A stretch of DNA of 64,000 nt from Thermoanaerobaculia bacterium. GTDB lineage: Bacteria > Acidobacteriota > Thermoanaerobaculia > Multivoradales > J023. The notes under the pieces were generated by a model. That model saw only the letters and a program-made list of their open reading frames with translations, was not told the origin of the DNA and did not search any database. The position numbers and the translations under genes were made by a program. Where the stretch lies: NCBI GenBank assembly GCA_030431255.1, contig JAUIJL010000019.1:62001-126000 (forward strand). Reading direction: 5' to 3'. Below, in pieces: positions 7,989 through 16,324 of the stretch. Every line of letters starts with the position of its first letter. Position 1 is the stretch's first letter.

Positions 7989-8015
7989 GACGAGTCAGAC
8001 CTGAAAAGTGTGACG
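7989..8015 (-). promoter_or_regulatory. ECF41-type promoter
   Basis: On the minus strand CGTCACA (complement of 8009-8015) is followed after exactly 16 bases by CGTC (complement of 7989-7992). The published ECF41 consensus is TGTCACA-N16-CGTC, so 10 of 11 defined bases match and the spacing is right. It lies about 88 bp before the ATG of the COE gene, the first gene of the sigma operon. Confidence 0.75.
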
Positions 8016-8512
8016 GCAGCGTCGAAAAAGCCGTCCAAACCCCGAGCCTCCACAGGTCCGAAGTCCTCGGAGGTCAGAATGGCCCAAAAACCCACCATCT
8101 CAGTCCGCTTCATCACGTTCATCAAGCTTTTCGTCCACTTTTTCGATCGCCAACTAAACATTTCTCCAAAAGTGTGCGAATATACTAATAAGGAATCCGT
8201 CTAATCAGGTTGGGACAACCAGCCCAATTGCTGAATCAACACTGAATCAACACTGAACCAACACCAAGCCAACCCATGCACGACCCTCCACCGAAACAGA
8301 GACCAGCCCGAAAAAGCAGCCCTGGTGGCCGGTCTGTGGTCTATCGTGCTTAACTAATAGACTAAGATCATTGTGCAGATATGCAGAACTTTTGAAGTAA
8401 ATCTCAACCTTTTCAGCTTGGGCTTTGTCTCGAGCTTTGTTCGATTGATCGATTTTTGCAGGCAATTCCGCTTGCAAAGGATCCTCCCCTTCGGGAGGAA
8501 GGAGAACGCGCT
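8016..8512. other. Intergenic region upstream of the lanthipeptide operon
   Basis: No convincing gene. It separates the divergent ECF41 operon from the lanthipeptide precursor, is more AT-rich than the surroundings, and must contain the promoter of the RiPP operon. A TATACT box (8181-8186) lacks a clear -35 partner. It contains the 11-bp triple repeat listed separately. The hairpin CCTCCCCTTCGGGAGG (8482-8497) merges into the strong ribosome site of the precursor. Confidence 0.5.
8231..8263. repeat. 11-bp tandem repeat, three copies
   Basis: CTGAATCAACA at 8231-8241 and 8242-8252, and CTGAACCAACA at 8253-8263. A period of 11 bp puts every copy on the same face of the helix, as for direct-repeat binding sites of response regulators. 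It lies about 250 bp before the lanthipeptide precursor start. Confidence 0.75.
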
Positions 8513-8683
8513 ATGCAAAAGAAAGTGAAGAAACTGCGCCTCAGCCGGGAGACCGTCCGCAATTTGACGGAAAACGAGTTGCAGACGATGGCCGGCGGCG
8601 CCATCACCACCACTTGTCCGCGGCCTTGTAGCCTCGGCACTTGTGTCACTGAGTGCACTCGCTGCTCGGAGTGCTGCCAATAG
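8513..8683 (+). CDS. Class I lanthipeptide precursor peptide
   Basis: 56 residues. The leader LRLSRETVRNLTENEL followed by QTMAGG is the pattern seen in class I lanthipeptide precursors (LxLxxETVRxLtxxEL...GG), with a double-glycine cleavage site at G28-G29. The core from A30 has seven Cys (35, 39, 44, 48, 51, 54, 55) and eight Ser/Thr (T32-34, S40, T43, T46, T49, S52), ample for several lanthionine rings, plus two Arg (R37, R50). A strong GGAGGAAGGAG stands before ATG 8513. It is the first gene of an operon with lanC, lanB and a C39 peptidase exporter. The leader fits LanB recognition and C39 cleavage. Ring pattern and activity cannot be read from sequence. Confidence 0.88.
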   Translation: MQKKVKKLRLSRETVRNLTENELQTMAGGAITTTCPRPCSLGTCVTECTRCSECCQ

Positions 8684-8846
8684 AGCAGCGCTGACCCTGG
8701 TGGCCTGCGGACCGCTTTCTTACAGGGAACACGGTCCGCGGGCCCATTTTCCGGTCAACAAACCAGCGCGGCACGCGCCGCCGACCTCGCTCAGTATAGC
8801 CGAGCCGGGGACGGGTGGGGTGAGCCTTGCCCGAGGATCCAAACCC

Positions 8847-10214
8847 ATGAGCCATCCCCTTTGGAAGCCCATCTGCGACCACGAGCTGAGCGTGGAGGTG
8901 TGGCGAACCGTGCGGCAAATTGCCCTCGACTTGGACCCCGCCGACGACCTACCCACACCTCTTGTCGAGGAGATGACAGGCCCTTCATTGGCCGTCGGCC
9001 AGGGGGGTCCCGCGCTTCTTCTGGCCTACTTGGCGGCCGAGCCCACCGTGGATGCCGGCTCAGATCACCTCGCTGTGGAGCGACTGGAGAAGGTGCTCGA
9101 AGGAGCTGAAACCGCTTCCCTACCGCCGAATCTATACGGCGGCGTGGCCGGCGTCGCCTGGACCCTCGAGCACCTCGGGCCGAGGCTTTTCGCGGCCGAC
9201 GAAGAAGATTCCAACGGCGACATCGACCTCCTGCTGATCGAGCATCTCTCCAAGGTGCCGTGGGTCGAAGACTACGATGTGGTCAGCGGTTTGGTGGGTT
9301 ACGGTGTTTACGCCCTCGAACGCCTGCCCAGACCGACCGCCGCCACCCTTTTGGAAAAAGTCATCGATCATCTGGAGGCGTGGGCTGAAAGCACGCCACA
9401 GGGCATCACCTGGCTCAGCCGCCCACACCTGCTTTGGGAAGAAACTGCGGCCCTCTTTCCCGAGGGTTGCTACAACTTGGGATTGGCCCATGGAGTGCCC
9501 GGAATCGTCGCTCTGCTCGGCCAGAACGTTGCGGCCGGAGTGGCCGTCGACCGGGCTCGACCCCTGCTGGAAGGGGCGGTGAGCTGGCTGCTCGCCCAAC
9601 GCTTGCCCGAGGATTCCCCGTCGGCCTATACGGACCTGATCGGTCCGGACGGTATGGCAGCACGGGGCGAGGCACCCCGGCCGTCGCGCTTGGCTTGGTG
9701 TTACGGCGACGCCGGCGTGGCCGTGGCTTTGCTCGGCGCGGCCATCGGCGCAGAACGGGCGGATTGGCGCCGGGCGGCCCTCGACATCGCCCGCGGTGCG
9801 GCGCGGCGATCTAAAGAACAGGCCCGGGTGAAAGACGCCGGTCTCTGCCACGGCGCCGCGGGACTCGCCCATCTCTTCAATCGCATGTACCAAGCGACCG
9901 GCGAGCCCTGGCTCAAAGACACCGCCCTGCGGTGGATCCGAGAAACCTTAGAGCTGCGAGACCCGTCCGTCGCCGCCGGCGGCTTCGCCTCCTGGGAACC
10001 CGACAGCCCGGGCGGAGACTTCTCGGCGGTCCCCAGAACCGGTCTGCTCACCGGTAGCTCGGGCATCGCCCTCGCCCTGCTGGCCGCAGTCTCCCATCAA
10101 GAGCCGACATGGGATCGGGTCCTACTGTCGGCCGTGCCGCCCCGCGCCGTTTACGACGGTTCGTGCACGGTCGAGCCGGCGGCCGAGGCGTCGCTCCTGG
10201 GGGCCAATCCATGA
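8847..10214 (+). CDS. lanC: LanC-type lanthionine cyclase
   Basis: 455 residues. The zinc ligands of the LanC family are in place: Cys285 in WCYGDAG and Cys334-His335 in LCHGAAG. The repeating Gly-rich helices of the alpha-toroid (NLYGGVAGVAWTLEHLG, LGLAHGVPGIVALLG, TGLLTGSSGIALALL) are also clear. LanC adds Cys thiols to dehydroalanine/dehydrobutyrine to close (methyl)lanthionine rings. The start is ATG 8847 (GAGGA upstream); the frame extends further up but without homology. The gap of 163 bp after the precursor may allow partial read-through so that the precursor is made in excess. The 3' end overlaps lanB by 4 bases. Confidence 0.92.
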   Translation: MSHPLWKPICDHELSVEVWRTVRQIALDLDPADDLPTPLVEEMTGPSLAVGQGGPALLLAYLAAEPTVDAGSDHLAVERLEKVLEGAETASLPPNLYGGVAGVAWTLEHLGPRLFAADEEDSNGDIDLLLIEHLSKVPWVEDYDVVSGLVGYGVYALERLPRPTAATLLEKVIDHLEAWAESTPQGITWLSRPHLLWEETAALFPEGCYNLGLAHGVPGIVALLGQNVAAGVAVDRARPLLEGAVSWLLAQRLPEDSPSAYTDLIGPDGMAARGEAPRPSRLAWCYGDAGVAVALLGAAIGAERADWRRAALDIARGAARRSKEQARVKDAGLCHGAAGLAHLFNRMYQATGEPWLKDTALRWIRETLELRDPSVAAGGFASWEPDSPGGDFSAVPRTGLLTGSSGIALALLAAVSHQEPTWDRVLLSAVPPRAVYDGSCTVEPAAEASLLGANP

Positions 10215-13200
10215 CCGGCCCGGCCCCCAGCGTCGAAGCCCGGCTGCGACACCCGTTCTACGACACCTACAGACCTTCCGCCGGCTTCGTGATGCGCACC
10301 GCCCTCCTGCCCTTCGACGAGCTGACCGATTGGGCGGAAAGCCTCCAGGCCCCGGCCCTGCTCGACGAAATGGACCTCGATGCCGAGGTGGATCTCGAGC
10401 AGCTTGCCCGGGCCGTGGACGCGGATCGGCGGGAAGGTCGACGGCGGCTCGATCTCTGGCTCAGGCGTCCCGAGGTGCTCGAAGCCCTCTATGTCGCTTC
10501 GCCGGACCTCCTGCACGGCATGGAGCACTGGCGGAAGGACCCTCTGAGCAAAAAGGGTCGACGGGCCGAGTTTGCCCTGTGGCGATACGCGGTACGTATG
10601 GCGTCCCGCGCCACCCCATTCGGCCTCTTTTCAGGCTGCGGAAGCGGTCTTTTCGGCCACCGAACACGCCTGCGTTTGGCGTCCCGCAGCACCTACCGAC
10701 GCCACACCCGGCTCGACATGGCCTATTTGGTCGCCCTGGGGGAACGGCTGGAGCAGGAGCCCGATCTCCGAGAGCTGCTCCGTTTCACACCCAATTCCAC
10801 CCTCTACCGCGCCGGCGACCGGTTGAAATATGCCGAGGCCAGGACCCGCAACCGGCAGCGGTCCTTCTACCTGGTCGCCCTTGAGCCGGACGACTATTTA
10901 GAGCGGGTGCTGGCCCGGGCCTCCCGAGCCCACGGCGCACGACGAGCGGAGCTGATCGATGAGCTGGTGACGGCCCTGGTGGAAGACGACCCCGAGCTCG
11001 ACGACGCCGAGGGTCGCCGGGAGTGTGCCCAAGAAGCGGCTGAATACGTGGACTCGTTGATATCCACCCAAGTCCTGGTGAGCGATTTGGCACCCGCCGT
11101 CACCGGACCGGATCCCTTGGCCAGCCTAATCGACCGACTACACGCGTTGGACGAGCACCGTCCTGAAGCGGTCCGTCTCGAAAACCTACAACAGCACCTC
11201 CAGGACCTCGACCGAAACGGTTTGGGATCGCCTCCGGCGGCTTATGAGGAGATCGCTGCTTTGCTCGAGGATCTGCCGGCCGTCGATTCTCCTTGGCTCT
11301 TCCAAGTCGATCTCTACCAGTCGGCCGAGGAGCGAGTGATCGGCGCGGACGTCTTGAACGAGCTGGGCGCCGCCATCGAAGCCCTCTATCGACTCTCAGC
11401 TCCGCCACCGGAGGACGATCTGATCGCCTTTCGAACGGCCTTTGTCGAGCGCTGGGGAGAGGACGTTCAACGACCCCTGCTCGAAGCCCTCGATCTCGAG
11501 ATCGGCATCGGTTTCGGCGACGGTCAAGATTCCAACGAGCCTATGCCGTTGCTCAACGGCCTGCAGCTCGGCACCGAAAAAGGCAGATCCGAAAAAGACA
11601 CACCCAAAGTGCCGTGGGGGAAACGTCAACAGCTGCTCTTTCGTCTCTGGGAACGCGCGATCGAAAATCGTTCTCTCGAGGTCGAGATCCAAGCCGAGGA
11701 TCTCGGCCGGCTCGAACCGAGCACCGCACCTGGACGCCCTCTTCCCGACGCTTTTCAAGCCATGGCAGCGATCGCCGCCGGCTCCGAGCAAGACGTGCGC
11801 GACGGTCGATTCCAGCTCTATTTGGGCGCCGTTTCCGGACCCTCCGGTGCTCGGCTCCTCGGCCGCTTCTGTCACGGGGAGGAAGGCATCCGCGAGCTCG
11901 TGCGTCAACACGCCCGGGAAGAAGCGGCCCTTGAACCCGACGCTCTTTTTGCGGAGCTGGTGCATCTGCCCGAGGGTCGGGTGGGCAACATCCTCTGCCG
12001 TCCGAGCGTCCGGACCTGGGAAATCCCCTTCCTCGGTCGATCCGGCGCCCCTGCGGAGCGTCAAATTCCCCTCGACGATTTGATGGTCTCGGTGAGCAGT
12101 GAGCGGATCCTGCTCCACTCCCGACGGCTCGGTAAGCGGGTGATCCCACGCTTGACCTCCGCCCACGGCTACAACGTCCGAAGCCTCTCCGTCTATCGCT
12201 TCCTGTGCACCTTGCAGGCTCAGCAGGTGGGTGAGTTCTTCTCTTGGAGCTGGGGGCCGCTCGAAAAAGCGAGATATCTTCCCCGGGTCCGGATCGGACG
12301 CACGGTGCTTTCGCGGGCCCGCTGGCGGGTCGAGCAATCGGAAATCTCTGACCTGGCCCCGCGGCAAGGAGCCGAGCGAATGATCGCCGTCCGTCAGTGG
12401 CGCGAGCGGCGGCGGATTCCCCGTCGCGTGGTGCTGGCGGACAGCGATCAACGCCTTACCGTGGACCTTGAGGACGTCATGGCCCTCGAGATCTTGCTCG
12501 ACATGGCGGGATCCCAGCGAGAAATCGTGCTCTCGGAGCTCTTCCCCGACCCCGAATCCCTGCTGGTCTCGGGGCCCGAAGGGCGATTCGTGCACGAGCT
12601 GACCCTACCCTTCGTCCGGCGTCGAGCCACGGCTGAAACGTCCGAGGCGAAAGCTACCGCCAGCCAGACCGCCTCCGCCCGGACCGGCATTCCCAAACCA
12701 CACCAGCGCGCGCCCGCCGACTTTATTCCCGGCTCCGAATGGCTTTACGCGCAGCTCTACGGCAGCCCAGGGACCCTCGACCGAGTCTTGGTGGAGCTCG
12801 TCGCCCCTCTCCGCGCTTGGGCTCTCGAGGAACACATCGTCGACCATTGGTTCTTCATCCGCTACGGCGATCCGGAGTGGCATTTGCGCCTGCGTTTTCA
12901 TGGCGATCCCGAGCGGTTGGTGCGGCAGCTCCTGCCGGCGCTCACGGAGCGATCGGAGCCTTGGATCGCCGACGGACGGATCCGTCGCCTGCGGTTCGAC
13001 ACCTATCGACCCGAGCTCGGTCGCTACGGAGGCCCCGAAGCGCTGCCGCTGATGGAGAAGCTCTTCTGGGCCGACAGCGAAGCGGCGCTGGGATGGCTCA
13101 CCACCCTGAGCGGCGACTCCTTCTCGAACGACCGGGCCGCCGACCTGCGGTGGCCCTGGGCCTTGCGTGGAGTGCACGATCTGTTGCTGGATTTCGGCTT

Positions 13201-13612
13201 CGACCTCAGCCGGCGGCAACGGGCCGCCGAAGCCATGCGCGCGGGTTTTTGGTCCACCTACGGCCATGGATCTCTGGGCCGGGAGCTGGGCAAACGACTG
13301 CGTCCCGAACGGCGGCGGCTGGACGCCTGGCTCGACGCCGATCCCGACCCCACCCGGATCGGCGACTTGATCGCGGGCCTGCCGTGGCTCGAGCAACGCA
13401 GGCACGATCATCGGGCCTGGATCGAAGAGCTGCGGCATCTCGAGCGGCGAAACCAGCTCCAGCGGCCCTTGAGCGACATCGTGCCGAGCCTCGCCCACAT
13501 GCACGTCAACCGCGTCATTCGCTCCGCCGCCAACGCCCACGAGCTGGTGATCTACGACTTTCTGGAGCGGCTTTACGCCTCGAAGCTCGCCCGTCGAAAA
13601 GCCCATGTCTAA
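10211..13612 (+). CDS. lanB: LanB-type lanthipeptide dehydratase, full length
   Basis: 1133 residues. The long N-terminal glutamylation part (Lant_dehydr_N) starts near RHPFYDTYRPSAGFVMRTAL and has the typical RMASRATPFGLFSGCG motif around residue 133. The C-terminal ~280 residues, from about GSEWLYAQLYGSPGTLDRVL, form the glutamate-elimination domain (SpaB_C/thiopeptide-type) with HIVDHWFFIRYGDPEWHLRL. Having both parts in one chain defines the class I dehydratase, which uses glutamyl-tRNA to dehydrate Ser and Thr. A Lys/Ala/Ser-rich linker lies near residues 810-840. ATG overlaps the lanC stop by 4 bases (ATGA). It acts on the peptide at 8513. Confidence 0.93.
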   Translation: MTGPAPSVEARLRHPFYDTYRPSAGFVMRTALLPFDELTDWAESLQAPALLDEMDLDAEVDLEQLARAVDADRREGRRRLDLWLRRPEVLEALYVASPDLLHGMEHWRKDPLSKKGRRAEFALWRYAVRMASRATPFGLFSGCGSGLFGHRTRLRLASRSTYRRHTRLDMAYLVALGERLEQEPDLRELLRFTPNSTLYRAGDRLKYAEARTRNRQRSFYLVALEPDDYLERVLARASRAHGARRAELIDELVTALVEDDPELDDAEGRRECAQEAAEYVDSLISTQVLVSDLAPAVTGPDPLASLIDRLHALDEHRPEAVRLENLQQHLQDLDRNGLGSPPAAYEEIAALLEDLPAVDSPWLFQVDLYQSAEERVIGADVLNELGAAIEALYRLSAPPPEDDLIAFRTAFVERWGEDVQRPLLEALDLEIGIGFGDGQDSNEPMPLLNGLQLGTEKGRSEKDTPKVPWGKRQQLLFRLWERAIENRSLEVEIQAEDLGRLEPSTAPGRPLPDAFQAMAAIAAGSEQDVRDGRFQLYLGAVSGPSGARLLGRFCHGEEGIRELVRQHAREEAALEPDALFAELVHLPEGRVGNILCRPSVRTWEIPFLGRSGAPAERQIPLDDLMVSVSSERILLHSRRLGKRVIPRLTSAHGYNVRSLSVYRFLCTLQAQQVGEFFSWSWGPLEKARYLPRVRIGRTVLSRARWRVEQSEISDLAPRQGAERMIAVRQWRERRRIPRRVVLADSDQRLTVDLEDVMALEILLDMAGSQREIVLSELFPDPESLLVSGPEGRFVHELTLPFVRRRATAETSEAKATASQTASARTGIPKPHQRAPADFIPGSEWLYAQLYGSPGTLDRVLVELVAPLRAWALEEHIVDHWFFIRYGDPEWHLRLRFHGDPERLVRQLLPALTERSEPWIADGRIRRLRFDTYRPELGRYGGPEALPLMEKLFWADSEAALGWLTTLSGDSFSNDRAADLRWPWALRGVHDLLLDFGFDLSRRQRAAEAMRAGFWSTYGHGSLGRELGKRLRPERRRLDAWLDADPDPTRIGDLIAGLPWLEQRRHDHRAWIEELRHLERRNQLQRPLSDIVPSLAHMHVNRVIRSAANAHELVIYDFLERLYASKLARRKAHV

Positions 13613-13640
13613 CTCCTCGACGCCTCAACCGGAGACACCC

Positions 13641-14870
13641 ATGTCCCTCGACTGGAATACTCGATACAGCCTCTCGCGAGCCTTCGGCTTGGAGCTGTCC
13701 AACGCCGGCCTGCTGGCGACCACCTCCTATTCACGGCCGTCCCAACGGCTGGAGCTGGATGCCCTGCCCCTGCTGCTCGCCTTTACCACCGGCGCCGCCC
13801 CCCGAGATGCTTACGATCACCTGTGCGAGGAATGGCAAATCGACGAAATCGGCTTTGCCGAAGCGGTGAGCCGGTTGGTGGACGACGGTTTTTTGGTCGC
13901 CGACGGTAAAGGCCACATCGCCGGCACCGTGGAAAACCCCGAGGTCCATCCCGCTAAAGGGGGATTCGCGTCTGCCAAGGTGCACTTCCACATGCTCGAC
14001 GACACGGTGAGGGTCTTGGCCTATCGATCCGCCATCGAGCGGTGGAGCTCCGGAAAATCCGTGCTGGAGATCGGTTGCGGCACGGGAATTCTCTCCGTTT
14101 TCGCGGCGTTGGCGGGCGCGAGAAAAGTCATCGCCATTGAGGAAAGCACGATTGCCGACGTGGCGGAAGCGGTGGTCGACGCCCACGGCATGTCTCAGAC
14201 CGTCGACATCTACCGAGCCAACAGCCGAGACGTGGAGCTGGATGAGCCCGTGGATTTGATCATTCACGAGCTTTTCGGCACCGACCCCTTCCACGAATTC
14301 CTGCTCGAATCCATCGACGACGCACGTCGCCGCTTCTTGCGACCCGGGGGTCGCATGCTGCCCTGCCGTTTGGAGGTCGCCTGCCTCGCCCTCGAGCTCG
14401 ACGACGCCCCCGAGCAGCGGCGGACACGAGCGGTCGAACGGCTGGGCACCCTGGGCCGTCTTTACGGTTTGGATCTGGAGCCCGTCTCCCGAGCCTTACA
14501 ATCCGTCGACGCCGAACGCTTCGCCCGGTCCGGACGAGCGAGCTTCGACGGTGCGAAGGTGCTGAGCGAGGAATGCGCGCTTCTGGATATCGACTTCCAC
14601 CGCGATCCTGAGCAGCTTCGAGGGCAAATGGGCACCAGAACGCTCGAGATCCAGCAACCGGGGCGGCTCGACGCCTTGGCCCTCTACTTCCGCGCCCACC
14701 TCGATGAGCGTACCGTCATCTCGACCTCACCTTTGGCCCCTCCGACCCATTGGGGCCACGACCTGCGACCCGTTGCCGGCCGGGCGGTGTCCGCGGGCGA
14801 TCGGATCACGCTGAACGTCGATATAGATACGGTGCAAGGGCACCCCTGCTTAAAGGTCGAGCCTCGATGA
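13641..14870 (+). CDS. PRMT-type (arginine) methyltransferase with N-terminal PqqD/RRE-like domain, in a lanthipeptide operon
   Basis: 409 residues. The first ~100 resemble a PqqD-like winged helix (LELDALPLLLAFTTGAAPRD, then LVDDGFLVAD), i.e. a leader-peptide recognition element. The catalytic part has the PRMT marks: HFHMLDDTVRVLAYRSAI, SAM site VLEIGCGTGILSVFAALAGA, an acidic loop HELFGTDPFHEFLLESI in the place of the double-E loop, and STSPLAPPTHWG as the THW loop. PRMTs methylate arginine side chains; here the obvious substrate is the core peptide, which has two Arg. The start is ATG 13641 (CGGAGA upstream); ATG 13605, overlapping lanB, is an alternative. The stop overlaps the next gene by 4 bases. 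The target residue is inferred. Confidence 0.78.
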   Translation: MSLDWNTRYSLSRAFGLELSNAGLLATTSYSRPSQRLELDALPLLLAFTTGAAPRDAYDHLCEEWQIDEIGFAEAVSRLVDDGFLVADGKGHIAGTVENPEVHPAKGGFASAKVHFHMLDDTVRVLAYRSAIERWSSGKSVLEIGCGTGILSVFAALAGARKVIAIEESTIADVAEAVVDAHGMSQTVDIYRANSRDVELDEPVDLIIHELFGTDPFHEFLLESIDDARRRFLRPGGRMLPCRLEVACLALELDDAPEQRRTRAVERLGTLGRLYGLDLEPVSRALQSVDAERFARSGRASFDGAKVLSEECALLDIDFHRDPEQLRGQMGTRTLEIQQPGRLDALALYFRAHLDERTVISTSPLAPPTHWGHDLRPVAGRAVSAGDRITLNVDIDTVQGHPCLKVEPR

Positions 14871-16324
14871 ACGGCGACACCTTGAAAGCCGCTCGGAATA
14901 ACCCGGACCAGAACACCCCGGACCCACCATCCCGTCCACCCTGGGCTCCCGACGAGCATCCCCGTCTGCTCTTCGCCACGGATACGGCCCTGGAAACCGC
15001 CCGTGCCCTGGCCGAGGAACGGGATTTATGGTCGATGGGCAGCTCCATCGAGCCGGTTGCCGAGGAATTGGTAGTGTCGGATCGAGCCGTGTGCCTCGCC
15101 CATGACGCCGATCGAGATGTGCTCTTCGGCCGGGACGACGGTCGACGACGTTTCGAGTGCGACCACACGGGTCTGCTCGGCTGGGTGGCCCACTCCGGAC
15201 TTGCGGTGCGTCTCGACGATGTTGCCGGGGATTCGCGATTCGACCCCATCGTCGACGACCCTAACCGCGCCGGTGCTGCCGCCGACCCTGACCACGAGCC
15301 CTCCAACCAGCGCCCAACCCCCGGCCCTTTCCTCGCGGTGCCGATCCGCGGGCCGTCGGGGCCGGTGCTCGCCGTGCTTGCGGTGTTGAGGACCGAAGGA
15401 GCGAGCCCCTTCACCGAGCGGGATCAGCGGGCTCTCGAAATCCTGGCGGCGGAGGTCTACCGACCGTTCGAGCAGCTCCACCGCGAGTCGATCCTTCGCC
15501 AAGCCTTGGAACGGGCCTTACCGGGCGCCGGCGGCCCGCCCTTCTCCATCGCGTCCGGGGCAGACCCCCTCTTTCGCCCGGAAGCCCTCAAGCAGCACGC
15601 TAGGGGTCGAGCCGATTCCGGTGACGTGTTGAGGCTGATGCCGAGCTGGACCCGGGCGGCCTACGCGCTGTTGATCCTCGCGGTCGCCGGCCTGGGCATC
15701 GCCGCTTCGGTCCTGCGGGTCGACCGCTGGCTGTCGGCCCCGGCCATCGTCCTAGGCTCCGACAGCTCGCATCAAGAAACAGAATTTGCGAGCCAAACGC
15801 GAGGCTGGGTGGACCGAGGACGGGAGCGAGCGTGTCTGAGCGGCTCAGCTCTTGGATCGGAGCAAGCTCCTCCACATCAGCAACTCGACCCGACACATCA
15901 GCGGTGGCGCGAGTTCGGAGCGACGACCGCAGGCCACCCAGCCGACCCCAGCGAGCCCGCGTCTGGTCAGATTTCGGACAATGCAGCCGCTGGCCTCTCG
16001 ATCGCGGCCCTATTTCCCGCATCGGATCGTTCTCAGCTGCGCCCCGGTCAGGACCTCCGGCTCCAGCTCACCGACGGCACCGTGCTGAGCCTCGAAATCG
16101 AGACCATCTCCCCACAGCTCATGGGCCCGGCGGCGGTCCGTCAGACCCTCGGGCCGGACCTGAGCGACGCCATTCCCGTCACCGGCACGGTCGCTTGGAT
16201 CGAGGCCAGCGTCGACCCGGAGCTGGCCGGAGACCTCTACCCCGGCTGGACCGGCCAAGCCCAGGTGCGAGCAGGCTCCGAGCGGGTCTTCGATGCCCTT
16301 TGGCGAGGCAGCCGCGATGACTGA
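14867..16324 (+). CDS. GAF-domain protein fused to an HlyD-like membrane adaptor segment
   Basis: 485 residues with an unusual build. Residues about 25-215 are a GAF-like sensor domain (LLGWVAHSGLAVRLDDVAGD, FLAVPIRGPSGPVLAVLAVL, FTERDQRALEILAAEVYRPF). Residues about 260-285 form one transmembrane helix (AYALLILAVAGLGIAASVL). The C-terminal ~100 residues (ALFPASDRSQLRPGQDLRLQ, ..., DLYPGWTGQAQVRAG) match the beta-barrel end of HlyD/RND adaptors. The long coiled-coil hairpin and lipoyl domain of normal adaptors are missing; a low-complexity linker stands in their place. It lies between the methyltransferase (4-bp overlap) and the ABC exporter (8-bp overlap), so it probably works with that exporter. 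Confidence 0.7.
   Translation: MNGDTLKAARNNPDQNTPDPPSRPPWAPDEHPRLLFATDTALETARALAEERDLWSMGSSIEPVAEELVVSDRAVCLAHDADRDVLFGRDDGRRRFECDHTGLLGWVAHSGLAVRLDDVAGDSRFDPIVDDPNRAGAAADPDHEPSNQRPTPGPFLAVPIRGPSGPVLAVLAVLRTEGASPFTERDQRALEILAAEVYRPFEQLHRESILRQALERALPGAGGPPFSIASGADPLFRPEALKQHARGRADSGDVLRLMPSWTRAAYALLILAVAGLGIAASVLRVDRWLSAPAIVLGSDSSHQETEFASQTRGWVDRGRERACLSGSALGSEQAPPHQQLDPTHQRWREFGATTAGHPADPSEPASGQISDNAAAGLSIAALFPASDRSQLRPGQDLRLQLTDGTVLSLEIETISPQLMGPAAVRQTLGPDLSDAIPVTGTVAWIEASVDPELAGDLYPGWTGQAQVRAGSERVFDALWRGSRDD

Noticed and set aside
8010..8204. 64-codon frame starting in the ECF41 promoter region
   Set aside because: No ribosome site, no family similarity, and it begins inside the sigma-factor promoter; probably chance.
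11396..13606. Two long minus-strand frames (399 and 333 codons)
   Set aside because: Both are antisense to the LanB gene, which is supported by domain content and by start/stop overlaps with lanC.
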